DNA from: an uncultured Oscillospiraceae bacterium
GTDB taxonomy: Bacteria; Bacillota; Clostridia; Oscillospirales; Oscillospiraceae
Assembly: GCA_934512135.1 (NCBI GenBank)
Contig: CAKSWT010000018.1
Span: 1 to 57,471 of the forward strand
Direction of reading: 5' to 3'
Length of the DNA stretch: 57,471 nt
Below, piece after piece: positions 1 to 7,634 of the stretch. Below the pieces are notes generated by a model, which made no database searches, was not told the DNA's origin, and saw only the letters and a program-made list of their open reading frames with translations. Every line of letters starts with the position of its first letter. The first letter of the stretch is position 1. The translations under genes and the position numbers were made by a program.

Positions 1-49
1 CGGTTTGGTTTGGTGCAGCCTTTTTGCGCAGCAAATTACCTTGTAAGTT

Positions 50-1447
50 CTACTTGACTTTTCTTAGCAGGTCTTTCGTTGGTTTTTCAATGCTTTGAAG
101 CTCTTTCTGAATTTTCGGAGTCTCTTTTGAGATTTCGCCAATTAGCTTCAACTGCCTGCGTTTCTGCCGGATGGCCCGGTTCAGGTCGGCAAGCTGGGTA
201 TATATTTCGGCCTTTTCCCGCGCTAATTTCTCCCGTGGGATTCCGCACTCCCGGAGCAGCGTTTCTGCGGCCAAAAATCTTTCATACTCCGGCTCCACGC
301 CGCTGAAGCCGTCCTCATAGAGCTGCTTCGCCGGAGCCAGGGCCTCCACATGGGCCAGCGCGGCATATAAGTCCCGCTGCTTTTTCTTTTGTACATTTAA
401 TATGGTACGCTGTTTGGTCAAGTCCTTTAATTGGTCCTCCAGCCCGCCCTGGAAAGCGTCCATCTCCGCTGCTGTGGTGATGCCATGTTCCCTTAGAAAC
501 TTGAATTGCTCCCGGAGCTGTTCAAAGCGCATGACCTCCTTTTTCAGCTTGGCGGTCATTTTGGGCGGATACTGCTGCTGTTTCACCTTGCCCAGAATGT
601 ACAGGTAGTGGACGTACAGGGCAAGGAAGCCCTTGTACTTGGGATGCTTTTTATATGGCCGGTACATAGGCCGGACAATATAAGCAGGCTTTTGTCCCAT
701 GGCGATGGCGGACAGATTCCCGCCGATGGCAGCCCGGATGCCATCCTCCGAATATTGGGGGTCCTTCCGCTCCGGGTACATGAAGTGTTCCTGTCCCCGG
801 AGGCGAAAGCCCAGGCGATTCCCGTGCCTCAACTCATAGCCTATGTGTTCCATGCGCATAAAGAACTCACCGATGTCATTGGCGTCCTCAATGGCTGTTT
901 TCAGGTCTGCCTCCAGCATGGAGCGGTAGGTAGGCTGTCCCTTGCTCTGGCGAAGCCACTCAACGTAACTCATAGCTTTGGCCTGTTCCCCCTGCATAAT
1001 AACCGACAGGCCATGCTCCCGGCACAGCCTGTCCGAAATCGTTCGAATTTGAGAGTAGTATGTCTTAGCGTTGGAATGGTATTTTCCTGTGCCGTCCCAG
1101 CGAACGGAATTGAAAATAATGTGGGCGTGGACATGGGCGCGGTCTGTATGGACGCCAATGACCGCCTCGTACTCCCAAAGATGCTCCCGTACAAAGGCCT
1201 GCGCAATCTCCAGCGCCAGCTCCGGCGTGACCTCGCCGGGGGCAAAGGACTGAATAATGTGGTAATACTGGACTCCATCGGTCATATGGAATTGCTCCTT
1301 TGTGCGCCGCATTTCTTCGGGGGCAGTTTCCGGCGAGCAATACTGCGCCGCCACCAGCGTCTGTTCCTCTGTTTTATCTCCGTTGAGAATATAATTGATT
1401 GCCCCATTCAGGCCGCCCTTCCGGGCCAGAATCTTTGTGACTGCCAT
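50..1447 (-). CDS. Relaxase, MobA/VirD2 family
   Basis: This 465-residue protein nicks the element at oriT and leads the transferred strand. The N-terminal half carries the relaxase core: Tyr-Tyr-His in YYHIIQSF near residue 61 and the metal-binding His cluster in HVHAHIIFNSV near residue 105. The C-terminal half is rich in Lys, Glu and Gln and probably helical. The ATG overlaps the stop of mobC in an ATGA arrangement, so the two are translationally coupled. Length is typical for relaxases of Firmicutes ICEs. No sequence defect is visible. Confidence 0.93.
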   Translation of the reverse strand: MAVTKILARKGGLNGAINYILNGDKTEEQTLVAAQYCSPETAPEEMRRTKEQFHMTDGVQYYHIIQSFAPGEVTPELALEIAQAFVREHLWEYEAVIGVHTDRAHVHAHIIFNSVRWDGTGKYHSNAKTYYSQIRTISDRLCREHGLSVIMQGEQAKAMSYVEWLRQSKGQPTYRSMLEADLKTAIEDANDIGEFFMRMEHIGYELRHGNRLGFRLRGQEHFMYPERKDPQYSEDGIRAAIGGNLSAIAMGQKPAYIVRPMYRPYKKHPKYKGFLALYVHYLYILGKVKQQQYPPKMTAKLKKEVMRFEQLREQFKFLREHGITTAAEMDAFQGGLEDQLKDLTKQRTILNVQKKKQRDLYAALAHVEALAPAKQLYEDGFSGVEPEYERFLAAETLLRECGIPREKLAREKAEIYTQLADLNRAIRQKRRQLKLIGEISKETPKIQKELQSIEKPTKDLLRKVK

Positions 1448-1809
1448 CAGGCATCCGCGATTGCCGCCATCAGGCGCTCCAACTTGGACAGCAGGAATTT
1501 GACCTCCTGTATGTCGCTTCTGGTGGCAAATCCCGCGTTGGCCTTTCGCGCAATCTGGTTGATGTTGACGCCGATGCGGTTGACCGCCAGATATAGCTCC
1601 TTCAGTTCCATCGGTCTGCGGGGCCGGATCTCATAGCCCATGAGCAGACTCCGCAGGTACTCCGTTTTTGTGAGGCCGGACAGGGCGGCGCCCTGCTCCA
1701 GCTTCTGATGCTCCGGCTCCGTGAGCCGGAGAAAGATACCATATTTTTTCGCGTGAATTCCTCCTTTTCTCCGCCCTATGGCGGCATTGGGGATTGGGGC
1801 GGGCCCCAA
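1447..1809 (-). CDS. mobC: MobC-like relaxosome protein
   Basis: Small basic protein of the bacterial mobilisation MobC family, which assists relaxase at oriT. The family core is visible: an N-terminal ribbon-helix-helix-like start (GIFLRLTEPEHQKLEQGA), then the helix TKTEYLRSLLMG and the motif NRIGVNINQIARKAN. The start is unresolved. The frame opens with a TTG at 1809, but the only strong ribosome site (AAAGGAGG, about 1759-1766) is followed by no ATG, GTG or TTG in this frame. Either a rare start such as ATT is used or one A is missing from the A6 run at about 1744-1749. The stop overlaps the relaxase start. Confidence 0.85.
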   Translation of the reverse strand: MGPAPIPNAAIGRRKGGIHAKKYGIFLRLTEPEHQKLEQGAALSGLTKTEYLRSLLMGYEIRPRRPMELKELYLAVNRIGVNINQIARKANAGFATRSDIQEVKFLLSKLERLMAAIADA

Positions 1810-2014
1810 CAGGCGCGGGGAGATATCTCCCTGCTATGCTTGCGCCATCGCCGCCACGGGCGGGGATGGCCTGGCCCCGCAGTGCGGGGCCGAAATGCGG
1901 TAGATTTTGATTGAATTTTTCCTTATGAATGCAAAAAGCCTACCAGGTGTCATTTCGACACCCAGCAGGCCGGATAAACTCAAATTTTGGGGTCCTAATT
2001 GCACCTGCAAGGGC
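1810..2014. other. Candidate oriT region
   Basis: This gene-free stretch lies directly upstream of mobC and relaxase, where oriT normally sits. It holds a perfect 8-bp inverted repeat with a 3-nt loop at 1873-1891 (GGCCCCGC / GCGGGGCC) and a longer imperfect hairpin at 1938-1970. Position and inverted repeats support oriT; no nick site can be identified from sequence alone. Confidence 0.45.
1938..1970 (-). terminator. Hairpin after the methyltransferase gene
   Basis: Imperfect 14-bp inverted repeat (11 of 14 pairs) with core GGTGTC-ATTTC-GACACC. Read on the minus strand it is followed by TTTTT, so it can serve as an intrinsic terminator for the operon ending at 2015. It could also be part of oriT. 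Confidence 0.55.
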
Positions 2015-2749
2015 TTATTCAGCCACGGGCGTCAGTTCCTTGGCGATCCGTTCCCTTGCCAATTCCGCATAGGTATCCGTCACCTCGATCCCCGTGGCGG
2101 AGTACCCCTCCAGCACAGCCGCGAGAACCGTTGTGCCCGAACCGGCGAAGGGGTCCAGGATATGACCGCCCGGCTCCGTGATTTTCACGATGTCCCGCAT
2201 GAGCTGGAGGGGCTTTTCCGTCAGGTGAATGCGGTTTTGCGGATTGCCATATTTGAATACACCGGGCAGGCAGGGTACAGGCCGGGAGATGGACATGTCT
2301 CCATTGCTGCCCCAAACGATATACTCCGCCTGCTGCCGGAACCGTCCCTTCTGCGGCCTTGAGTTGCCCTTGTCCCAGACAGCGGTACCCCTCCAGATCC
2401 AGCCCGCCCACTGGAGGGCGTCAGTGGCCGCCGGGAGCTGCCGCCAGTCGATGAACATACACACCGGCGCGCCCGGTTTGCTGGCCTTTCGCGCCAGATA
2501 CAGCCATTCCGCCGCCCAGCGGGTCCAGCTCCGCTGATCTTTTGCGTCCCCGTCAAAATTTGGGGGCGCATTTTTCATGCTGGAGTATTTCTTTGCGGTG
2601 GATTTGGTCTTTTCAGACTGCGTTCTTCCACCCGATGCGTAGGGCGGGTCTGTGATGACAGCGTCGAAGGCGCCGGGGGGATAGCCCTCCAGCACCTTCA
2701 GCGCGTCTCCGTGGATGATTTCCCACTTTGGTTTTATGATTTCAGTCAA
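2015..2749 (-). CDS. DNA methyltransferase (N6-adenine/N4-cytosine, beta class)
   Basis: The protein transfers a methyl group from S-adenosylmethionine to adenine N6 or cytosine N4 in DNA. The catalytic motif DPPY is at residues 34-37 (VITDPPYASGG) and the cofactor motif FAGSGTT is near the C-terminus, the order expected of the beta class. The start is a TTG at 2749, chosen because AGGAGG lies six bases upstream and because the protein then begins right before the first conserved strand. It is about 244 residues. No restriction nuclease is adjacent, so it is an orphan enzyme, probably protecting the element on entry. It ends the operon that also carries metK and a 5-cytosine methyltransferase. 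Confidence 0.9.
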   Translation of the reverse strand: MTEIIKPKWEIIHGDALKVLEGYPPGAFDAVITDPPYASGGRTQSEKTKSTAKKYSSMKNAPPNFDGDAKDQRSWTRWAAEWLYLARKASKPGAPVCMFIDWRQLPAATDALQWAGWIWRGTAVWDKGNSRPQKGRFRQQAEYIVWGSNGDMSISRPVPCLPGVFKYGNPQNRIHLTEKPLQLMRDIVKITEPGGHILDPFAGSGTTVLAAVLEGYSATGIEVTDTYAELARERIAKELTPVAE

Positions 2750-2774
2750 ATGATTCCTCCTAATTTTATATTTT

Positions 2775-3050
2775 TTACAGCAGCCATATTTTATCCGGGC
2801 CAATCAGCTCCTGATACAGCCGCGCACCCAGCTTCACACTCTGCAAAAATGTCTCTGTCATCTGGAGTGTGTGGAGTGTAGCTTCGGTAGCGAGGAAATC
2901 CTCCAATTCCCGGTACAGCGCCGGAGACAGCTGCTCGCTCAGGTCCAAATACAGCCGTTCTGAGCTGCGCTTTGCCTGCTTGAATTCCTCCGTGGCCGGC
3001 TCCGGGATGTGAATACAGCCGCTGGTGTAAAGTTCTTCTAAAATGCTCAT
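2775..3050 (-). CDS. DUF6809 family protein
   Basis: Acidic, helical protein of 91 residues resembling the DUF6809 family found in Clostridial mobile elements: MSILEELY at the start and LGARLYQELIG near the end are typical. Function is unknown. The ATG at 3050 was chosen because it matches the family N-terminus and has a GGGGGC purine stretch upstream. It lies between metK and the methyltransferase with short spacers, so it is co-transcribed. Confidence 0.7.
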   Translation of the reverse strand: MSILEELYTSGCIHIPEPATEEFKQAKRSSERLYLDLSEQLSPALYRELEDFLATEATLHTLQMTETFLQSVKLGARLYQELIGPDKIWLL

Positions 3051-3140
3051 AAGAGAGCCCCCTTTCCACACACAACAGCTACCACAGATCGAACCAAAAG
3101 TCCACGGGAATGGAAGAACAGCTTCGGCTTAATTTCAATC

Positions 3141-4283
3141 TCAGCCTCCGGCGGCCATCTCGCAGGCGTCCCAGAGCAGGTCGGCGCAGTCCGTCTGCTC
3201 CCACGGGGCATCCGGATGGGTGAAATGGCCGTAATTGCAGTACCTTGCAAAGATGGGTTCCGTCAGCCGGAGAATCGAGATCATCCCCGCCGGGGTCAGG
3301 TCGAACACCAGATCAATGGCCCGGCGAAGCACATCCTCCGGGTAAGCCCCGGTGCCGTGGGTGTCCAGCTGAACTGTAATTGGCTCCGCTTCTCCGATGG
3401 CATAGGTCAGGCAAACGGTGCAGCGTTCCGCGATACCCGCAAACACCAGATTCTTGGCGATATACCGGGCCATATACGCCCCGCTGCGATCCACCTTGGT
3501 GGCATCCTTGCCGGAAAAGGCCCCGCCGCCGTGGGGCGCAAGACCGCCGTAGGTGTCCACCATCAGCTTCCGGCCCGTCAGCCCAGTGTCTGCTTCAAAA
3601 CCCCCGGACACAAATTTTCCGGAGGGATTGATGAAAACCAACGTGTTTTCGTCCAGCGGGAAGTCCCAAAACGCGGGCTGCACCACTGCTTCAAAGACAG
3701 CTTCCCGTAAAACCGACACCGGAACGTCCTCTTGATGCTGGCAGGACAGGGTCACCGAATGCACCCGCTTGGGGCGCCCGTGTTCGTACTCCACGGACAC
3801 CATGGACTTTCCATCTGGCAGGAGGAACGGGAGCTTCCCACTTCTTCGCGCCTCCGTCAGTCCCTTTGTTAGCCGGTGAGCCAGTACAACAGGCAACGGA
3901 AGAAGCTCCTTTGTCTCGTGGCAGGCGTAGCCGTATACGATGCTCTGATCGCCAGCACACAACTCGTTTTCGCACGCAACTGCGTTTGCAATATCCTCCG
4001 ACTGCTCGTGGACGTCAATTTCCACCTCATAATTCCCACTATAGCCAGTTTCCCGGACGGTTTTGCAGACAATGTGAGGCAAATCCGGCATCTCAGCGGT
4101 GGTAATCTCCCCGGCCACCAGAAATTTGTCCCGTGTTGCCAGCACCTCACAGGCCACGCGGGAATCCGGGCCATTTTTTAGGCAGGCGTCCAGAATGTTA
4201 TCTGCAATGGTGTCGCAGAGCTTGTCCGGGTGTCCTTCCGTGACGGACTCCGCAGATAAAATTGTCTTATCGTTCATAGTCAT
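3141..4283 (-). CDS. metK: S-adenosylmethionine synthetase
   Basis: The enzyme makes S-adenosylmethionine from ATP and methionine. It has the ATP motif GHPDK at residues 17-21, the AGDQ motif (CAGDQSIVYGYA) and the phosphate-loop segment GGGAFSGKD. At 380 residues it is full length. A housekeeping metK on an ICE is unusual; here it is flanked on both sides by DNA methyltransferase genes, which suggests it supplies cofactor for methylation of the element. Its start overlaps the end of the upstream gene by 17 bases. Compared with chromosomal MetK it looks divergent, for instance in its C-terminus. Confidence 0.93.
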   Translation of the reverse strand: MTMNDKTILSAESVTEGHPDKLCDTIADNILDACLKNGPDSRVACEVLATRDKFLVAGEITTAEMPDLPHIVCKTVRETGYSGNYEVEIDVHEQSEDIANAVACENELCAGDQSIVYGYACHETKELLPLPVVLAHRLTKGLTEARRSGKLPFLLPDGKSMVSVEYEHGRPKRVHSVTLSCQHQEDVPVSVLREAVFEAVVQPAFWDFPLDENTLVFINPSGKFVSGGFEADTGLTGRKLMVDTYGGLAPHGGGAFSGKDATKVDRSGAYMARYIAKNLVFAGIAERCTVCLTYAIGEAEPITVQLDTHGTGAYPEDVLRRAIDLVFDLTPAGMISILRLTEPIFARYCNYGHFTHPDAPWEQTDCADLLWDACEMAAGG

Positions 4284-4773
4284 CTCGTCCTTTCTTTTTC
4301 AGAATGTATGTTAATTTCTGTACTTCCCGCTGGGTCTGCCGAAGGGCCTGCTGCAGCGCCCGAACAGGCAAATTGTTCTGCCGAAAGCCCTCCCGGATGC
4401 CATCGTAGTAGGCGAAGGAGGGCATGGTGGGCAGGCGTTCCTTTTCTCGTGTCATGATGTAGGCCATGACAGCCAGCTCTGTCCCATTCTGCATTTTGAC
4501 TGTCACCGTTTCCTTGTCATAGAGCTGCGGAAAGCCCTCGTACATGTCCAGATTTTTCTCGTCCTGTGGACTGATCCTCCAGAGAAGGCCGTAAACGGTA
4601 CGATGCTTCTTCGGTGCGATCGTTGCCACACCATACCCCCGGCCATTGCCACGAAACAACAGCTCGTAGTTCTCCAGCGTGACCGGCCCCACCACCGTGG
4701 CCTCCGGGCAGCGGAAGGCCATCTGCTCCAGATTGATATTGCTGCCGTAGGCGAAATACAATTTATCTGCCAT
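4267..4773 (-). CDS. Gamma-glutamylcyclotransferase-like (AIG2/GGCT) protein
   Basis: Protein of 168 residues with the GGCT fold. The substrate loop YGSN is at residues 9-12 (YFAYGSNINLEQM), and the probable catalytic Glu is E79 in DMYEGFPQLY, both as in the family. These enzymes cleave gamma-glutamyl or similar amide bonds with cyclisation. It is two genes downstream of an amidoligase, a pairing described for amidoligase operons that make or edit gamma-glutamyl-type peptide linkages. The ATG at 4773 overlaps the previous gene's stop by 11 bases. Actual substrate unknown. Confidence 0.85.
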   Translation of the reverse strand: MADKLYFAYGSNINLEQMAFRCPEATVVGPVTLENYELLFRGNGRGYGVATIAPKKHRTVYGLLWRISPQDEKNLDMYEGFPQLYDKETVTVKMQNGTELAVMAYIMTREKERLPTMPSFAYYDGIREGFRQNNLPVRALQQALRQTQREVQKLTYILKKKGRDDYER

Positions 4774-4978
4774 ACACAGCATCCTCCAGAATCTCCAATG
4801 CTCCGACTGCTTCCAGTCTGTGAAGCAGGGAATAGGCTCGGCGCTCCGGGTTCCCGCCATCCAGGGTACAGGGCTGCCCTGCCATCCGCTGGATGTTGTC
4901 CTGGACAAACCGGATGTACTCTGGTACACTGGGAATGGGCCGGTTGGCCTCCAGCCGGAGCTGGTCTAAAATTTCCAC
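4763..4978 (-). CDS. Small protein of unknown function between amidoligase and GGCT
   Basis: From the GTG at 4978 the protein has 71 residues and is helical (EILDQLRLEANRP, YIRFVQDNIQRMAG, SLLHRLEAVGALEIL). No family is recognised. The frame stays open upstream to about 5020 with a natural-looking sequence (RILIEERTYTGSP) that would overlap the amidoligase stop, but only ATA and ATT are available as starts there. The GTG has a weak ribosome site, so the true start may be one of these rare codons. It is coupled to the genes on both sides. Confidence 0.65.
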   Translation of the reverse strand: MEILDQLRLEANRPIPSVPEYIRFVQDNIQRMAGQPCTLDGGNPERRAYSLLHRLEAVGALEILEDAVYGR

Positions 4979-5016
4979 GGGCGAGCCCGTGTATGTGCGT
5001 TCTTCGATGAGAATTC

Positions 5017-5979
5017 TTATCTCGCATTACCCCTTTCTGCGTTTTGCTTGTGTTTTTCATAGCTGTCCTTGTCATATCTCCAGGCCCGGTCACCCTCCAG
5101 ATTAGCCAGCAGATGGTCACGGGTGTTCTTGAACTCTGGACCGTTGAGCCCCATCCGCACCAGCCAGACCCGGAAGGTGAACAGCTCGTTGTCGCTCTTT
5201 GTTTTGCGCATGACGCTGCTGCGCTGGTTGATGGCCTGGGCGGAAATGGCTAGACATAAGTTGACATAACTTTTAGCCCGCCCCGCGTGGAGAGTGGCGT
5301 TGAAGCAGCGGAATTCCACGGTGCCCCGGTAGAACATGGAGTGAAGATTGCAGGCGTAATATCTCGTCCAGTTATAATGCTCCGTACTTCCACCAGTATC
5401 GCCATCGTACCAAAGCTGCTCCAGCCGCGTTAAATCCTTGGTTTCTGAGGCGTTTAACTGCTTTCTGGCTTCCTCCAGCATAGGCTCCCGCACCTTCTGG
5501 CACCAGTGCTCCGCCCGGCTTTCATCCACCTGAAGGGCTTTGAACAGAATGTCCTCCTTGGAATACATGATGGACAGCAGATTTTTGAGGCTCTGCCGGT
5601 TGTGGTTCGCCCCGTCGATGTGAACGTGCATTCCACAGGAGAAGTTGACATAACCGCCAGCTCGCCGCAGCACGCGGATGCACTCCTGGAAGGTATCCAT
5701 ATCCTCATAGTGGAGGATGGGCGTCACGAATTCCACCTTGTATTCGTCTCCCGCGGATACGGAGCGGCCCCCGGACTTCTTCTCGGCGCGGATGCTGCTG
5801 TCCCGCATGAGCTTCCACACGCGGCCTTCGCTGTCCTTTACACCATGGGTATCATAGGCGGTGCCGAGGTGTTCAGCGGTGGTACCGAAATATTCCGCGA
5901 GCGCCTCCGCCGCTTTCTTCCGGGTGGTCCCCGTGAACTCAATCTCCACACCGAAATTCTGGTTTTTGATGCCGATCAT
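5017..5979 (-). CDS. Amidoligase family protein (glutamine synthetase-like COOH-NH2 ligase)
   Basis: The 320-residue protein matches the Amidoligase_2 family, which uses a glutamine-synthetase-like fold to form amide bonds between a carboxylate and an amine. Visible family signatures are FGVEIEF at 9-15, CGMHVHID at 115-122 and VEFRCFN at 221-227; the Glu and His residues in these are the expected metal and ATP ligands. The ATG overlaps the stop of the cytosine methyltransferase (ATGA). With a GGCT-like gene downstream it forms a ligase/cyclotransferase pair. The substrate is unknown; peptide tagging of a protein or synthesis of a small amide are both possible. Confidence 0.88.
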   Translation of the reverse strand: MIGIKNQNFGVEIEFTGTTRKKAAEALAEYFGTTAEHLGTAYDTHGVKDSEGRVWKLMRDSSIRAEKKSGGRSVSAGDEYKVEFVTPILHYEDMDTFQECIRVLRRAGGYVNFSCGMHVHIDGANHNRQSLKNLLSIMYSKEDILFKALQVDESRAEHWCQKVREPMLEEARKQLNASETKDLTRLEQLWYDGDTGGSTEHYNWTRYYACNLHSMFYRGTVEFRCFNATLHAGRAKSYVNLCLAISAQAINQRSSVMRKTKSDNELFTFRVWLVRMGLNGPEFKNTRDHLLANLEGDRAWRYDKDSYEKHKQNAERGNAR

Positions 5980-7088
5980 GGTGTGTTGCCTCGCAGACTG
6001 TTATCCACCGCCTGAAGCTGCCGGGCGATGGCCTCCACCACGTTGACCGTGACGGCATTCCCGGCCTGCTTGTACGCTTGCGCGTTGGAGGTGACTGAGA
6101 GGAGCCTATCGATCTGGTCATCGTGAAAGCCCTGCAGCCGCAGGCACTCCCGCGGAGTGAGCCGGCGGATTCTTCCACAGGCGGTGACTACTCCCTGTGT
6201 GCAGTCGGTGGTCAGGGTATGGGCGAAGCCTCTCCCAACTCGGCCTCGGCGCGTGTTGCTGCCGGAGTAGGCGAGGGACACTGCGTCCCCCGGCACTGCC
6301 TCCGCAAAGCCGCGCTTGGTGGCTTCCTTGATGTACAGCACATCGGCCCCTTTGCTTTGGTTCACGAAGTACAGTCCATTCCCGCGACCGTCTGTTTTGG
6401 CAAGCTGAGTGACGGCGCTGCCCCTTGTGCTGTACACCCGCTTTCCCTGGGGACCTCCGAGGACCTGAACAGGAGCCGGTCCAGCTGCTTCTGGGACAGG
6501 TAGTATTTTTCCGGCACATCGGGGATCAAGATATCCGACAATGAACACGCGCTTTCTTGCCTGGGGAACGCCGTGATCGGCGCTGTTACACACCATCCAT
6601 TCGACACCATACCCCAGGTCCGAAAGTGTACGGAGGATGGCCGTAAACGTCTGGCCTTTGTCATGACTAAGCAATCCGGGTACGTTTTCCAGCAGAAGAT
6701 ATGGAGGCCGTCTGGCTTCAGCCAATCTGGAAATCTCAAAGAAGAGTGTGCCTCTGGGGTCTTTGAAGCCCTCTCGCTTTCCTGCGAGGGAGAAGCTCTG
6801 ACATGGGAAGCCTCCGCATAGGAGGTCAAAGTCTGGAAGAGCTGCGGGATCAATGTCTCTTGCGTTTGGATAAAAGCATTCCTCCTTCCGAATGTCGTGG
6901 ATCGCCCGGTAACCGGCATCAGCGTATTTGTCGATCTCACAGTGACCGACGCACTGGTAGCCCCCGGCCCGGTCAAACCCGGCACGGAAGCCGCCGATGC
7001 CGGCGAACATATCAAAATAACGGATCAAGTCATAAATCACCTGCTTCTGTGAAAGGTATAAATCATCTGACATTTTTGCGTCCTTCAT
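5976..7088 (-). CDS. DNA (cytosine-5) methyltransferase
   Basis: Full-length C5 methyltransferase of 370 residues. Motif I FAGIGGF is at 28-34, motif IV GGFPCQSFS has the catalytic Cys at residue 96, motif VI is LLENVPG, and motif VIII is QARKRVFIVGY. No restriction partner is adjacent. Its ATG overlaps the DUF4314 stop and its TGA overlaps the amidoligase start, so three genes are translationally coupled. Likely role is modification of the element to evade host restriction. Confidence 0.94.
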   Translation of the reverse strand: MKDAKMSDDLYLSQKQVIYDLIRYFDMFAGIGGFRAGFDRAGGYQCVGHCEIDKYADAGYRAIHDIRKEECFYPNARDIDPAALPDFDLLCGGFPCQSFSLAGKREGFKDPRGTLFFEISRLAEARRPPYLLLENVPGLLSHDKGQTFTAILRTLSDLGYGVEWMVCNSADHGVPQARKRVFIVGYLDPRCAGKILPVPEAAGPAPVQVLGGPQGKRVYSTRGSAVTQLAKTDGRGNGLYFVNQSKGADVLYIKEATKRGFAEAVPGDAVSLAYSGSNTRRGRVGRGFAHTLTTDCTQGVVTACGRIRRLTPRECLRLQGFHDDQIDRLLSVTSNAQAYKQAGNAVTVNVVEAIARQLQAVDNSLRGNTP

Positions 7089-7342
7089 CGTTCCAGATCG
7101 CGGCTCTGCGCGGGTCTGCTGACCACGCTGAAGCTGTCATGCTCGAGATCCAGCGCCAGAGAACTGCCGTTTTCCCAGACAACGTGCACCTGGCCAATAT
7201 CGTCGGTCATAGTCACCCGGCCCAGCAGGCCCTCCGGCATCTGTGGTTCTCCCGTTATGTGATGGAGCTGCACCACAGTGCCAACCGGATACCGGCGCTT
7301 AGCGAACTGAGCCTTTTGATGAAGCCGGTCCCATTCGTTCAT
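7085..7342 (-). CDS. DUF4314 domain protein
   Basis: An 85-residue protein with the DUF4314 pattern YPVGTVVQLHHI ... GRVTMTDDIGQVHVVWENG ... LDLEHDSF, a small beta-barrel of unknown function common in Firmicutes ICEs and phages. The start MNEWDR at 7342 fits the family and leaves one base to the preceding stop. The TGA overlaps the methyltransferase ATG. Confidence 0.75.
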   Translation of the reverse strand: MNEWDRLHQKAQFAKRRYPVGTVVQLHHITGEPQMPEGLLGRVTMTDDIGQVHVVWENGSSLALDLEHDSFSVVSRPAQSRDLER

Positions 7343-7343
7343 A

Positions 7344-7634
7344 TCAAAAATCACTTCCCTCCTGCAAAGCATGAAGAAAGCCGAGAATGGCTTCCTCGTC
7401 ATTCCTGGCCTCCAATTTCTCTTTCTTCGCTGTAAAAGATATGTTGTTCAGTTCCTCCCGGAGCATCTCCCGGAGCGCAGCTGTGAGACGGCTATCCCTT
7501 TGCTGGGCCGCCAACGCCCGGCAGACTGCCTCCGTCCGGTGGCCCGGCGGAATGGCGGAGAGCGTTTCCCACGCCTGCCGCTGAATATCTACAGCCAGGT
7601 TCAACCGGAGATTGAGCCGCCTATACTCCGGCAT
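7344..7634 (-). CDS. ParR-like partner of ParM (putative)
   Basis: A 96-residue, mostly helical protein whose ATG lies inside the end of the ParM-like gene. An ATG at 7634 is chosen from this overlap. The N-terminal half (PEYRRLNLRLNLAVDIQRQAWETL) could be a ribbon-helix-helix DNA-binding segment and the C-terminal half is charged. In type II partition systems the small gene immediately after parM encodes the centromere-binding adaptor, which is the basis of the assignment. Similarity alone would not decide it. Confidence 0.6.
   Translation of the reverse strand: MPEYRRLNLRLNLAVDIQRQAWETLSAIPPGHRTEAVCRALAAQQRDSRLTAALREMLREELNNISFTAKKEKLEARNDEEAILGFLHALQEGSDF

Noticed and set aside
506..1636. 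Long plus-strand open frame across the relaxase gene
   Set aside because: It is the antisense of relaxase and mobC, has no ribosome site and no family features.
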